This document shows, in pieces, positions 19,971 through 32,432 of a stretch of DNA of 64,000 nucleotides. The translations under genes and the position numbers were made by a program. This stretch comes from Solea solea (lineage: Eukaryota > Chordata > Actinopteri > Pleuronectiformes > Soleidae): positions 19,474,890-19,538,889 of the forward strand of contig NC_081136.1 in NCBI RefSeq assembly GCF_958295425.1, written 5' to 3'. The stretch's first letter is position 1. Every line of letters starts with the position of its first letter. The notes beneath the pieces were generated by a model, which worked only from the letters and a program-made list of their open reading frames with translations, did no database searches and was not told the DNA's origin.

Positions 19971-21896
19971 GTTTGATGTGTTTTTCTATTGGTGTCTGTT
20001 TGTGTGCGCATTCAGCTGAGATAAGGCTGTTTCCGGATTTTTTTTATTTTTCTACTGTCCCGTAATATAAATCTCACAAATGAACTTAACATCTTAAAAG
20101 ATTTAGTTCTGTACCCTCAGTGTTTGATTTTGCAATGATTTCCCTGTTTGGATGTGTTTTTCTGTTGGTGTCTGTTTGTGTGCGCAAAACGCTGAGATAA
20201 GGCTGTTTCCGGATTTTTTTTATTTTTCTACTGTCCCGTAATATTAACCTCACAAATTAAGTTAACATCTTAAAAGATTTAGTTCCGTACCCTCAGTGTT
20301 TGCTTTTGCAAAGATTTCACTGTTTGGATGTGTTTTTCTATTGGCGTGCGCATTGAGCTGAGATAAGGCTATTTTTTGGATTTTTTTTATTTTTCTACTG
20401 TCCCGTAATATTAACCTCACAAATTAAGTTAACATCTTAAAATATTTAGTTCTGTACCCTCAGTGTTTGATTTTGCAAAGATTTCACTGTTTGGATGTGT
20501 TTTTCTATTGGTGTCTGTTTGTGTGCGCATTCAATGAGATAAGGCTGTTTTCGGATTTTTCTTAAATCTCTACTGTCACTTAATATAAACCTAAAAAATG
20601 AACTTAAGATCTTATATGATATACTTCTTTACATTCAGTGTTTGATTTTGCAATGATTTCACTGTTCGGATGTGTTTATCTATTGGTGTCTGTTTGTGTG
20701 CCCATTCAGCTGAGATAAGGCTGTTTCCGGATTTTTTTTATTTTTCTACTGTCCCGTAATATAAACCTCACAAATGAAGTTAACATCTTAAAAGATTGAG
20801 TTATGTACCCTCAGTGTTTGATTTTGCAAAGATTTCACCGTTTGGATGTGTTTTTCTATTGGTGTCTGTTTGTGTGCGCATTCAGCTGAGATAAGGCTGT
20901 TTCCGGATTTTTTTTATTTTTCTACTGTCCCGTAATATAAACCTCACAAATTAAGTTAACATCTTAAAAGATTTAGTTTTGTACCCTCAGTGTTTGATTT
21001 AGCAATGATTTCACTGTTTGGATGTGTTTTTCTGTTGGTGTCTGTTTGTGTGCGCAAAACGCTGAGATAAGGCTGTTTTCGGATTTTTCTTAAATCTCTA
21101 CTGTCACTTAATATAAACCTAAAAAATGAACTTAAGATCTTATATGATATACTTCTTTACATTCAGTGTTTGATTTTGCAATGATTTCACTGTTCGGATG
21201 TGTTTATCTATTGGTGTCTGTTTGTGTGCCCATTCAGCTGAGATAAGGCTGTTTCCGGATTTTTTTTATTCTTCTACTGTCCCGTAATATAAACCTCACA
21301 AATGAAGTTAACATCTTAAAAGATTGAGTTCTGTACCCTCAGTGTTTGATTTTGCAAAGATTTCACCGTTTGGATGTGTTTTTCTATTGGTGTCTGTTTG
21401 TGTGCGCATTCAGCTGAGATAAGGCTGTTTCCGGATTTTTTTTTATTTTTCTACTGTCCCGTAATATAAACCTCACAAATTAAGTTAACATCTTAAAAGA
21501 TTTAGTTCTGTACCCTCAGTGTTTGATTTAGCAATGATTTCACTGTTTGGATGTGTTTTTCTGTTGGTGTCTGTTTGTGTGCGCAAAACGCTGAGATAAG
21601 GCTGTTTCCGGATTTTTTTAATTTTTCTACTGTCCCGTAATATAAACCTCACAAATGAAGTTAACATCTTAAAAGATTTAGTTATGTACCCTCAGTGTTT
21701 GATTTAGCAAAGATTTCACTGTTCGGATGTGTTTTTCTATTGGTGTCTGTTTGTGTGCGCATTCAGCTGAGATAAGGCTGTTTTCGGATTTTTCTTAAAT
21801 TTCTACTGTCACGTAATATAAACCTAACAAATGAACTTAAGATCTTATAAGATATACTTCTTTACCTTCAGTGTTTGATTTAGCAAAGATTTCACT
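19971..21896 (+). repeat. 1926 bp higher-order repeat in B array, copy 2
   Basis: The same markers lie at 19971, 20186, 20567 and 21095. The match to copy 1 seems very close by eye. A marker block at 16780-17280 resembles the end of each copy, suggesting an older partial copy upstream. Confidence 0.88.
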
Positions 21897-23400
21897 GTTC
21901 GGATGTGTTTTTCTATTGGTGTCTGTTTGTGTGCGCATTCAGCTGAGATAAGGCTGTTTTCGGATTTTTCTTAAATTTCTACTGTCACGTAATATAAACC
22001 TAACAAATGAATTTAAGATCTTATAAGATATACTTCTTTACCTTCAGTGTTTGATTTTGCAAAGATTTCACTGTTTGGATGTGTTTTTCTATTGGTGTCT
22101 ATTTGTGTGCGCATTCAGCTGAGATAAGGCTGTTTCCGGATATTTTTTATTTTTCTACTGTCCCATAACATAAACCTCACAAATGAAATTAACATCTTAA
22201 AAGATTTAGTTCTGTACCCTCAGTGTTTGATTTTGCAATGATTTCACAGTTGGGATGTGTTTTTCTATTGGTGTCTGTTTGTGTGCGCGTTGAGCTGAGA
22301 TAAGGCTGTTTCCGGATTTTTTAAATTGTTCTACTGTCCCGTAATATAAACCTAACAAATGAACTTAAAATCTTATATGATATACTTCTTTTACCTTCAG
22401 TGTTTGATTTCGCAAAGATTTCACTGTTTGGATGTGTTTTTCTATTGGTGTCTGTTTGTGTGCGCATTCAGCTGAGATAAGGCTGTTTCGGATTTTTCTT
22501 AAATTTCTACTGTCACGTAATATAAACCTCTCAAATGAAGTTAACATCTTAAAGGATTTGGTTCTGTACGCTCAGTGTTTGATTTTGAAAAAGATTTCAC
22601 TGTTTCGATGTGTTTTTCTATTGGTGTCTGTTTGTGTGCGCATTCAATAAGATAAGGCTGTTTTCGGATTTTTCTTAAATTTCTACTGTCACGTAATATA
22701 AACCTAACAAATGAACTTAAGATATTATATGATATACTTCTTTACTTCTATTGGTGTCTGTTTTGTGTGCGCATTCAGCTGAGATAAGGCTGTTTCCGGA
22801 TTTTTTTCATTCTTCTACTGTCCCATAACATAAACCTAACACATGAACTTAAGATCTTATAAGATATACTTCTGTACCCTCAGTGTTTGATTTTGCAAAG
22901 ATTTCACTGTTTGGATGTTTTTTTCTATTGGTGTCTGTTTGTGTGCGCATTCAGCTGAGATAAGGCTGTTTCCGGATTTTTTTTATTTTTCTACTGTCAC
23001 TTAATATAAACCTAACAAATGAACTTAAGATCTTATAAGATATACTTCTTTACCTTCAGTGTTTGATTTTGCAAAGATTTCACTGTTTGGATGTGTTTTT
23101 CTATTGGTGTCTATTTGTGTGCGCATTCAGCTGAGATAAGGCTGTTTCCGGATATTTTTTATTTTTCTACTGTCCCGTAATATAAACCTCACAAATGAAG
23201 TTAACATCTTAAAAGATTTAGTTCTGTACCCTCAGTGTTTGATTTAGCAAAGATTTCACTGTTCGGATGTGTTTTTCTATTGGTGTCTGTTTGTGTGCGC
23301 ATTCAGCTGAGATAAGGCTGTTTTCCGATTTTTCTTAAATTTCTACTGTCACGTAATATAAACCTAACAAATGAACTTAAGATCTTATAAGATATACTTC

Positions 23401-24104
23401 TTTACCATCAGTGTTTGATTTTGCAAAGATTTCACTGTTTGGATGTGTTTTTCTATTGGTGTCTATTTGTGTGCGCATTCAGCTGAGATAAGGCTGTTTC
23501 CGGATATTTTTTATTTTTCTACTGTCCCGTAATATAAACCTCACAAATGAAGTTAACATCTTAAAAGATTTTGTTCTGTACCCTCAGTGTTTGATTTAGC
23601 AAAGATTTCACTGTTCGGATGTGTTTTTCTATTGGTGTCTGTTTGTGTGCGCATTCAGCTGAGATAAGGCTGTTTTCCGATTTTTCTTAAATTTCTACTG
23701 TCACGTAATATAAACCTAACAAATGAACTTAAGATCTTATAAGATATACTTCTTTACCATCAGTGTTTGATTTTGCAAAGATTTCACTGTTTGGATGTGT
23801 TTTTCTATTGGTGTCTATTTGTGTGCGCATTCAGCTGAGATAAGGCTGTTTCCGGATATTTTTTATTTTTCTACTGTCCCGTAATATAAACCTCACAAAT
23901 GAAGTTAACATCTTAAAAGATTTAGTTCTGTACCCTCAGTGTTTGATTTTGCAAAGATTTCACCGTTTGGATGTGTTTTTCTATTGGTGTCTGTTTGTGT
24001 GCGCATTCAGCTGAGATAAGGCTGTTTTCGGATTTTTCTTAAATTTCTACTGTCACTTAATATAAACCTAACAAATGAACTTAAGATCTTATAAGATATA
24101 CTTC
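23401..24104 (+). repeat. 352 bp dimeric sub-repeats in B array
   Basis: The marker tttaccatca occurs at 23401 and 23753, 352 bp apart, and two monomer types alternate (one with gtctatttgtgtgcgc, the other with gttcggatgtg). This dimer pattern extends roughly from 23050 to 24600. Confidence 0.8.
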
Positions 24105-25497
24105 TTTAGCTTCAGTGTTTGATTTTGCAAAGATTTCACTGTTTGGATGTGTTTTTCTATTGGTGTCTATTTGTGTGCGCATTCAGCTGAGATAAGGCTG
24201 TTTCCGGATATTTTTTATTTTTCTACTGTCCCGTAATATAAACCTCACAAATGAAGTTAACATCTTAAAAGATTTTGTTCTGTACCCTCAGTGTTTGATT
24301 TAGCAAAGATTTCACTGTTCGGATGTGTTTTTCTATTGGTGTCTGTTTTGTGTGCGCATTCAGCTGAGATAAGGCTGTTTTCGGATTTTTCTTAAATTTC
24401 TACTGTCACGTAATATAAACCTAACAAATGAACTTAAGATCTTATAAGATATACTTCTTTACCATCAGTGTTTGATTTTGCAAAGATTTCACTGTTTGGA
24501 TGTGTTTTTCTATTGGTGTCTATTTGTGTGCGCATTCAGCTGAGATAAGGCTGTTTCCGGATATTTTTTATTTTTCTACTGTCCCATAACATAAACCTCA
24601 CAAATGAAATTAACATCTTAAAAGATTTAGTTCTGTACCCTCAGTGTTGATTTAGCAAAGATTTCACTGTTTGGATGTGTTTTCTATTAGTGTCTGTTTG
24701 TGTGCGCATTCAGCTGAGATAAGGCTGTTTCCGGATTTTTTTTATTTTTCTACTGTCCCGTAATATAAACCTCACAAATGAAGTTAACATATTAAAAGAT
24801 TTAGTTCTTTTCCCTCACAGTGTTTGATTTAGCAAAGATTTCACTGTTTGGATGTGTTTTTTTATTGGTGTCTGTTTGTGTGCGCATTCAGCTGAGATAA
24901 GGCTGTTTTCGGATTTTTCTTAAATTTCTACTGTCCCGTAATATAAACCTCACAAATGAAGTTAACATCTTAAAAGATTGAGTTCTGTACCCTCAGTGTT
25001 TGATTTTGCAAAGATTTCACCGTTTGGATGTGTTTTTCTATTGGTGTCTGTTTGTGTGCGCATTCAGCTGAGATAAGGCTGTTTCCGGATTTTTTTTAAT
25101 TTTTCTACTGTCCCGTAATATAAACCTCACAAATTAAGTTAACATCTTAAAAGATTTAGTTCTGTACCCTCAGTGTTTGATTTTGCAATGATTTCACTGT
25201 TTGGATGTGTTTTTCTGTTGGTGTCTGTTTGTGTGCGCATTCAGCTGAGATAAGGCTGTTTCCGGATATTTTTTATTTTTCTACTGTCCCGTAATATAAA
25301 CCTCATAAATGAAGTTAACATCTTAAAAGATTGAGTTCTGTACCCTCAGTGTTTGATTTTGCAAAGATTTCACCGTTTGGATGTGTTTTTCTATTGGTGT
25401 CTGTTTGTGTGCGCATTCAGCTGAGATAAGGCTGTTTCCGGATTTTTTTTATTTTTCTACTGTCCCGTAATATAAACCTCACAAATGAAGTTAACAT

Positions 25498-28400
25498 CTT
25501 AAATGATTTAGTTCTGTACCCTCAGTGTTTGATTTTGCAAAGATTTCACAGTTTGGATGTGTTTTTCTATTGGTGTCTGTTTGTGTGCGCATTCAGCTGA
25601 GATAAGGCTGTTTCCGGATTTTTTTTATTTTTCTACTGTCCCGTAATATAAACCTCACAAATGAAGTTAACATATTAAAAGATTTAGTTCTTTTCCCTCA
25701 CAGTGTTTGATTTAGCAAAGATTTAACTGTTTGGATGTGTTTTTCTATTGGTGTCTGTTTGTGTGCGCATTCAGCTGAGATAAGGCTGTTTTCGGATTTT
25801 TCTTAAATTTCTACTGTCACTTAATATAAACCTAACAAATGAACTTAAGATCTTATAAGATATACTTCTTTACCTTCAGTGTTTGATTTAGCAAAGATTT
25901 CACTGTTTGGATGTGTTTTTCTATTGGTGTCTATTTGTGTGCGCATTCAGCTGAGATAAGGCTGTTTCCGGATATTTTTTATTTTTCTACTGTCCCGTAA
26001 TATAAACGTCACAAATGAAGTTAACATCTTAAAAGATTGAGTTCTGTACCCTCAGTGTTTGATTTAGCAAAGATTTCACTGTTTGGATGTGTTTTCTATT
26101 AGTGTCTATTTGTGTGCGCATTCAGCTGAGATAAGGCTGTTTCCGGATATTTTTTATTTTTCTACTGTCCCATAACATAAACCTCACAAATGAAATTAAC
26201 ATCTTAAAAGATTTAGTTCTGTACCCTCAGTGTTGATTTAGCAAAGATTTCACTGTTTGGATGTGTTTTCTATTAGTGTCTGTTTGTGTGCGCATTCAGC
26301 TGAGATAAGGCTGTTTCCGGATTTTTTTTATTTTTCTACTGTCCCGTAATATAAACCTCACAAATGAAGTTAACATATTAAAAGATTTAGTTCTTTTCCC
26401 TCACAGTGTTTGATTTAGCAAAGATTTCACTGTTTGGATGTGTTTTTTTATTGGTGTCTGTTTGTGTGCGCATTCAGCTGAGATAAGGCTGTTTTCGGAT
26501 TTTTCTTAAATTTCTACTGTCACTTAATATAAACCTAACAAATGAACTTAAGATCTTATAAGATATACTTCTTTACCTTCAGTGTTTGATTTAGCAAAGA
26601 TTTCACTGTTTGGATGTGTTTTTCTATTGGTGTCTGTTTGTGTGCGCATTCAGCTGAGATAAGGCTGTTTCCGGATTTTTTTTATTTTTCTACTGTCCCG
26701 TAATATAAACCTCACAAATGAAGTTAACATCTTAAATGATTTAGTTATGTACCCTCAGTGTTTGATTTTGCAAAGATTTCACAGTTTGGATGTGTTTTTC
26801 TATTGGTGTCTGTTTGTGTGCGCATTCAGCTGAGATAAGGCTGTTTCCGGATTTTTTTTATTTTTCTACTGTCCCGTAATATAAACCTCACAAATGAAGT
26901 TAACATATTAAAAGATTTAGTTCTGTTCCCTCACAGTGTTTGATTTAGCAAAGATTTAACTGTTTGGATGTGTTTTTCTATTGGTGTCTGTTTGTGTGCG
27001 CATTCAGCTGAGATAAGGCTGTTTTCGGATTTTTCTTAAATTTCTACTGTCACTTAATATAAACCTAACAAATGAACTTAAGATCTTATAAGATATACTT
27101 CTTTACCTTCAGTGTTTGATTTAGCAAAGATTTCACTGTTTGGATGTGTTTTTCTATTGGTGTCTATTTGTGTGCGCATTCAGCTGAGATAAGGCTGTTT
27201 CCGGATATTTTTTATTTTTCTACTGTCCCGTAATATAAACGTCACAAATGAAGTTAACATCTTAAAAGATTGAGTTCTGTACCCTCAGTGTTTGATTTAG
27301 CAAAGATTTCACTGTTTGGATGTGTTTTCTATTAGTGTCTGTTTGTGTGCGCATTCAGCTGGGATAAGGCTGTTTTCGGATTTTTCTTAAATTTCTACTG
27401 TCACGTAATATAAACCTAACAAATGAACTTAAGATCTTATAAGATATACTTCTATACAGTGTTTGATTTAGCAAAGATTTCACTGTTTGGATGTGTTTTT
27501 CTATTGGTGTCTGTTTGTGTGCGCATTCAGCTGAGATAAGGCTGTTTTCGGATTTTTCTTAAATTTCTACTGTCACGTAATATAAACCTAACAAATGAAC
27601 TTAAGATCTTATAAGATATACTTCTTTACCATCAGTGTTTGATTTTGCAAAGATTTCACTGTTTGGATGTGTTTTTTTATTGGTGTCTATTTGTGTGCGC
27701 ATTCAGCTGGGATACGACTGTTTCCGGATATTTTTTATTTTTCTACTGTCCCATAACATAAACCTCACAAATGAAATTAACATCTTAAAAGATTTAGTTC
27801 TGTACCCTCAGTGTTTGATTTAGCAAAGATTTCACTGTTTGGATATGTTTTCTATTAGTGTCTGTTTGTGTGCGCATTCAGCTGAGATAAGGCTGTTTCC
27901 GGATTTTTTTTATTTTTCTACTGTCCCGTAATATAAACCTCACAAATGAAGTTAACATCTTAAATGATTTAGTTCTGTACCCTCAGTGTTTGATTTTGCA
28001 AAGATTTCACAGTTTGCATGTGTTTTTCTATTGGTGTCTGTTTGTGTGCGCATTCAGCTGAGATAAGGCTGTTTCCGGATTTTTTTTATTTTTCTACTGT
28101 CCCGTAATATAAACCTCACAAATGAAGTTAACATATTAAAAGATTTAGTTCTTTTCCCTCACAGTGTTTGATTTAGCAAAGATTTCACTGTTTGGATGTG
28201 TTTTTCTATTGGTGTCTGTTTGTGTGCGCATTCAGCTGAGATAAGGCTGTTTCCGGATATTTTTTATTTTTCTACTGTCCCGTAATATAAACCTCACAAA
28301 TGAAGTTAACATCTTAAAAGATTGAGTTATGTACCCTCAGTGTTTGATTTTGCAAAGATTTCACCGTTTGGATGTGTTTTTCTATTGGTGTCTGTTTGTG

Positions 28401-28580
28401 TGCGCATTCAGCTGAGATAAGGCTGTTTCCGGATTTTTTTTATTTTTCTACTGTCCCGTAATATAAACCTCACAAATGAAGTTAACATCTTAAATGATTT
28501 AGTTCTGTACCCTCAGTGTTTGATTTTGCAAAGATTTCACAGTTTGGATGTGTTTTTCTATTGGTGTCTGTTTGTGGGCT
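25498..28580 (+). repeat. 7-mer higher-order repeat in B array (1233 and 1228 bp)
   Basis: The marker cttaaatgattt occurs at 25498, 26731 and 27959 (steps 1233 and 1228). The tccctcacag variant recurs at matching distances (25688, 26921, 28149), as does aacgtcacaaatg (26007, 27240). Three tandem copies, the last incomplete. Confidence 0.85.
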
Positions 28581-28752
28581 CATTAAGCGTTGATAACGCT
28601 GTTTTCTGACTTTTATTCATTTTTCTACTGTCCCATAACCTAAACCTCACAAATGAAGTTAAAATCTTAAAAGATTTAGTTCTTTACCCTCAGTGTTTGC
28701 TTTTGCAATGATTTCACTGTTTGGATGTGTTTTTCTATTAGTGTCTGTTTTG

Positions 28753-30674
28753 TGTGTGTATCAGGGACTAAGGCTAATCCCGGGTGCCAAGTTTCAGACC
28801 TGTGCAACCTTTGGAAAGGTAAAAGGTCAGCCGTTCTGGTGTGTTTTTTGTAATAATTCCTGAAGGCATTGAGTCAGGAGTCTGATTTTTCCGTATGTGT
28901 ATCAGGGACTCAGGCTAATCCAGGGTGCCGAGTTTCAGACCTGTGCAACCTTCGTAAAGGTCAAAGGTCAGCTGTACAGGTGTGTTTTTTGTAATAATTC
29001 CTAAAGGCATTGAGTCAGGAGTCTAATTTTTCCGTATGTGTATCAGAAACTATGGCTCATCCCGGGTGCCGAGTTTCAGACCTGTGCAACCTTCAGAAAG
29101 GTCAAAGGTCAGCCTTTCAGGTGTGTTTTTTGTAATAATTCCTAAAGGCATTGGGCCAGGAGTCTGATTTTTCCGTATGTGTATCTGGGACTAAGACTAA
29201 TCCCCAGGTGCAGAGTTTCAGACCTGTGCAACATTCGGAAAGGTCAAAGGTCAGCCGTTCTTTGTGTTTTTGGTAATAATTCCTATAATATAAAACCCAC
29301 AAATGAAGTTAACATCTTATAAGATATACTTATGTACCTTCAGTGTTTGATTTTGCAATGATTTCACTGTTTGGATGTGTTTTTCTATTTGTGTCTGTTT
29401 TTGTGTGCATTCAGCTGAGATAAGGCTGTTTTCGGACTTTTTTCATTTTTCTACTGTCCCATAACATAAACGTCACAAATGAAGTTAACAACTTAAAAGA
29501 TTTAGTTCTGTACCCTCAGTGTTTGATTTTGCAATGATTTCACTGTCGGGATGTGTTTTTCTATTGGTGTCTGTTTTGTGTGTGTATCAGGGACTAAGGC
29601 TAATCCCGGGTGCCGAGTTTCAGACCTGTGCAACCTTTGGAAAGGTAAAAGGTCAGCCGTTCTGGTGTGTTTTTTGTAATAATTCCTGAAGGCATTGAGT
29701 CAGGAGTCTGATTTTTCCGTATGTGTATCAGGGACTAATGCTAATCCCGGGTGCCGAGTTTCAGACCTGTGCACCTTTCGTAAAGGTCAAAGGTCAGCTG
29801 TGCAGGTGTGTTTTTTGTAATAATTCCTAAAGGCATTGAGTCAGGAGTCTAATTTTTCCGTATATATATCAGAAACTAACCCTCATCCCGGGTGACGAGT
29901 TTCAGACCTGTGCAATCTTCGGAAAGGTCAAAGGTCAGCCGTTCGGGTGTGTTTTTTGTAATAATTCCTAAAGGCAATGAGCCAGGATGCTGATTTCTCT
30001 GTATGTGTATCGAGGACCATAGCTGATCCAGGGTGCCGAGTTTCAGACCTGTGCAACCTTTTGAAAGGTCAAAAGTCAGCCGTTTGCTTGTGTTTTTTGT
30101 AATAATTCCTAAATGCATTGAGCCAGGAGTCAGATTTTTCCGTATGTGTATCAGGGACTAAGACTAATCTTGGGTGCTGAGTTTCAGACCCGTGCAACCT
30201 TTGGGAAGGTAAAAGGTCAGCCGTTCTGGTGTGTTTTTTGTAATAATTTGTAAAGGCATTAAGCCAGGAGTCTGATTTTTCCGTATGTGTATCAGGGACT
30301 CAGGCTAATCCAGGGTGCCGAGTTTCAGACCTGTGCAACCTTCGTAAAGGTCAAAGGTCAGCTGTACAGGTGTGTTTTTTGTAATAATTCCTAAAGGCAT
30401 TGAGTCAGGAGTCTAATTTTTCCGTATGTGTATCAGAAACTATGGCTCATCCCGGGTGCCGAGTTTCAGACCTGTGCAACCTTCAGAAAGGTCAAAGGTC
30501 AGCCTTTCAGGTGTGTTTTTTGTAATAATTCCTAAAGGCATTGGGCCAGGATGCTGATTTCTCTGTATGTGTATCGAGGACCATAGCTGATCCAGGGTGC
30601 AGAGTTTCAGACCTGTGCAACATTCGGAAAGGTCAAAGGTCAGCCGTTCGGTGTGTTTTTTGTAATAATTCCTA
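28753..30674 (+). repeat. A-dominated array, first part
   Basis: A monomers at 28753-29286, a B insert at 29287-29577, then A monomers at 29578-30674. The B-to-A joins all read gttttgtgtgtgtatcaggg and the A-to-B joins all pass through aattcctataatataaaa. The monomer at about 30545-30605 combines the front of one A subtype with the back of another (it has the atgctgatttctctg variant where the equivalent monomer at 32300 has agtctgatttttccg), which suggests gene conversion. Confidence 0.9.
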
Positions 30675-32432
30675 TAATATAAAACCCACAAATGAAGTTA
30701 ACATCTTATAAGATATACTTATGTACCTTCAGTGTTTGATTTTGCAATGATTTCACTGTTTGGATGTGTTTTTCTATTTGTGTCTGTTTTTGTGCGCATT
30801 CAGCTGAGATAAGGCTGTTTTCGGACTTTTTTCATTTTTCAACTGTCCCATAACATAAACGTCACAAATGAAGTTAACAACTTAAAAGATTTAGTTCTGT
30901 ACCCTCAGTGTTTGATTTTGCAATGATTTCACTGTCGGGATGTGTTTTTCTATTGGTGTCTGTTTTGTGTGTGTATCAGGGACTAAGGCTTATCCCCAGG
31001 TGCAGAGTTTCAGACCTGTGCAACCTTCGGCAAGGTCAAAGGTCAGCCGTTCGGTGTGTTTTTTGTAATAATTCCTATAATATAAAACCCACAAATGAAG
31101 TTAACAACTTAAAAGATTTAGTTCTGTACCCTCAGTGTTTGATTTTGCAATGATTTCACTGTCGGGATGTGTTTTTCTATTGGTGTCTGTTTTGTGTGTG
31201 TATCAGGGACTAAGGCTAATCCCGGGTGCCGAGTTTCAGACCTGTGCACCTTTCGTAAACGTCAATGGTCAGCCGTTCGGGTGTGTTTTTTGTAATAATT
31301 CCTGGAGGGCATTGAGCCAGTAGTCAAATTTTTCCCTATGTGTATCAGGGACTAAGGCTGATCCAGGGTGCCGAGTTTCAGAGCCATGCTACCTTTGGGA
31401 AGGTAAAAGGTCAGCCGTTCTGGTGTGTTTTTTGTAATAATTCCTGAAGGCATTGAGTCAGGAGTCTGATTTTTCCGTATGTGTATCAGGGACTAATGCT
31501 AATCCCGGGTGCCGAGTTTCAGACCTGTGCACCTTTCGTAAAGGTCAAAGGTCAGCTGTGCAGGTGTGTTTTTTGTAATAATTCCTAAAGGCATTGAGTC
31601 AGGAGTCTAATTTTTCCGTATATATATCAGAAACTAACCCTCATCCCGGGTGACGAGTTTCAGACCTGTGCAATCATCGGAAAGGTCAAAGGTCAGCCGT
31701 TCGGGTGTGTTTTTTGTAATAATTCCTAAAGGCAATGAGCCAGGATGCTGATTTCTCTGTATGTGTATCGAGGACCATAGCTGATCCAGGGTGCCGAGTT
31801 TCAGACCTGTGCAACCTTTTGAAAGGTCAAAAGTCAGCCGTTTGCTTGTGTTTTTTGTAATAATTCCTAAATGCATTGAGCCAGGAGTCAGATTTTTCCG
31901 TATGTGTATCAGGGACTAAGACTAATCTTGGGTGCTGAGTTTCAGACCCGTGCAACCTTTGGGAAGGTAAAAGGTCAGCCGTTCTGGTGTGTTTTTTGTA
32001 ATAATTTGTAAAGGCATTAAGCCAGGAGTCTGATTTTTCCGTATGTGTATCAGGGACTCAGGCTAATCCAGGGTGCCGAGTTTCAGACCTGTGCAACCTT
32101 CGTAAAGGTCAAAGGTCAGCTGTACAGGTGTGTTTTTTGTAATAATTCCTAAAGGCATTGAGTCAGGAGTCTAATTTTTCCGTATGTGTATCAGAAACTA
32201 TGGCTCATCCCGGGTGCCGAGTTTCAGACCTGTGCAACCTTCAGAAAGGTCAAAGGTCAGCCTTTCAGGTGTGTTTTTTGTAATAATTCCTAAAGGCATT
32301 GGGCCAGGAGTCTGATTTTTCCGTATGTGTATCTGGGACTAAGACTAATCCCCAGGTGCAGAGTTTCAGACCTGTGCAACATTCGGAAAGGTCAAAGGTC
32401 AGCCGTTCGGTGTGTTTTTTGTAATAATTCCT
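30675..32432 (+). repeat. 1757 bp tandem duplication unit, copy 1
   Basis: Order: B 290 bp, A fragment about 110 bp (30968-31077), B 117 bp, then A monomers to 32432. Corresponding points (30908, 31135, 31634) recur 1757 bp later at 32665, 32892 and 33391. Inside the unit the short A plus B pair forms a 227 bp composite (30908 to 31135). Confidence 0.88.

Larger units (their letters stand above)
15876..28752 (+). repeat. Nearly pure satellite B array, subtype 2, about 73 monomers
   Basis: Head-to-tail B monomers of about 174-177 bp with no A or C. They differ from the B monomers of the mixed arrays by gagataaggctgtttccgg, ctgtcccgtaatataaac and tttgcaaagatttcac, where the others have gggatacggctg, cccataacataaac and ttgcaatgatttcac. 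Diagnostic variants (gcaaaacgctg, cctaaaaaatgaactt, tccctcacagtg) recur at multiples of the monomer and mark longer periods listed separately. Near the right end (27700-28752) monomers become more like the mixed-array type. The left edge is at about 15876 (acaaatgaaatgtacatc). Confidence 0.95.

Noticed and set aside
15876..28752. Regularly spaced repeats reminiscent of a CRISPR array
   Set aside because: Repeats are contiguous 176 bp monomers with no unique spacers, in a eukaryotic setting.
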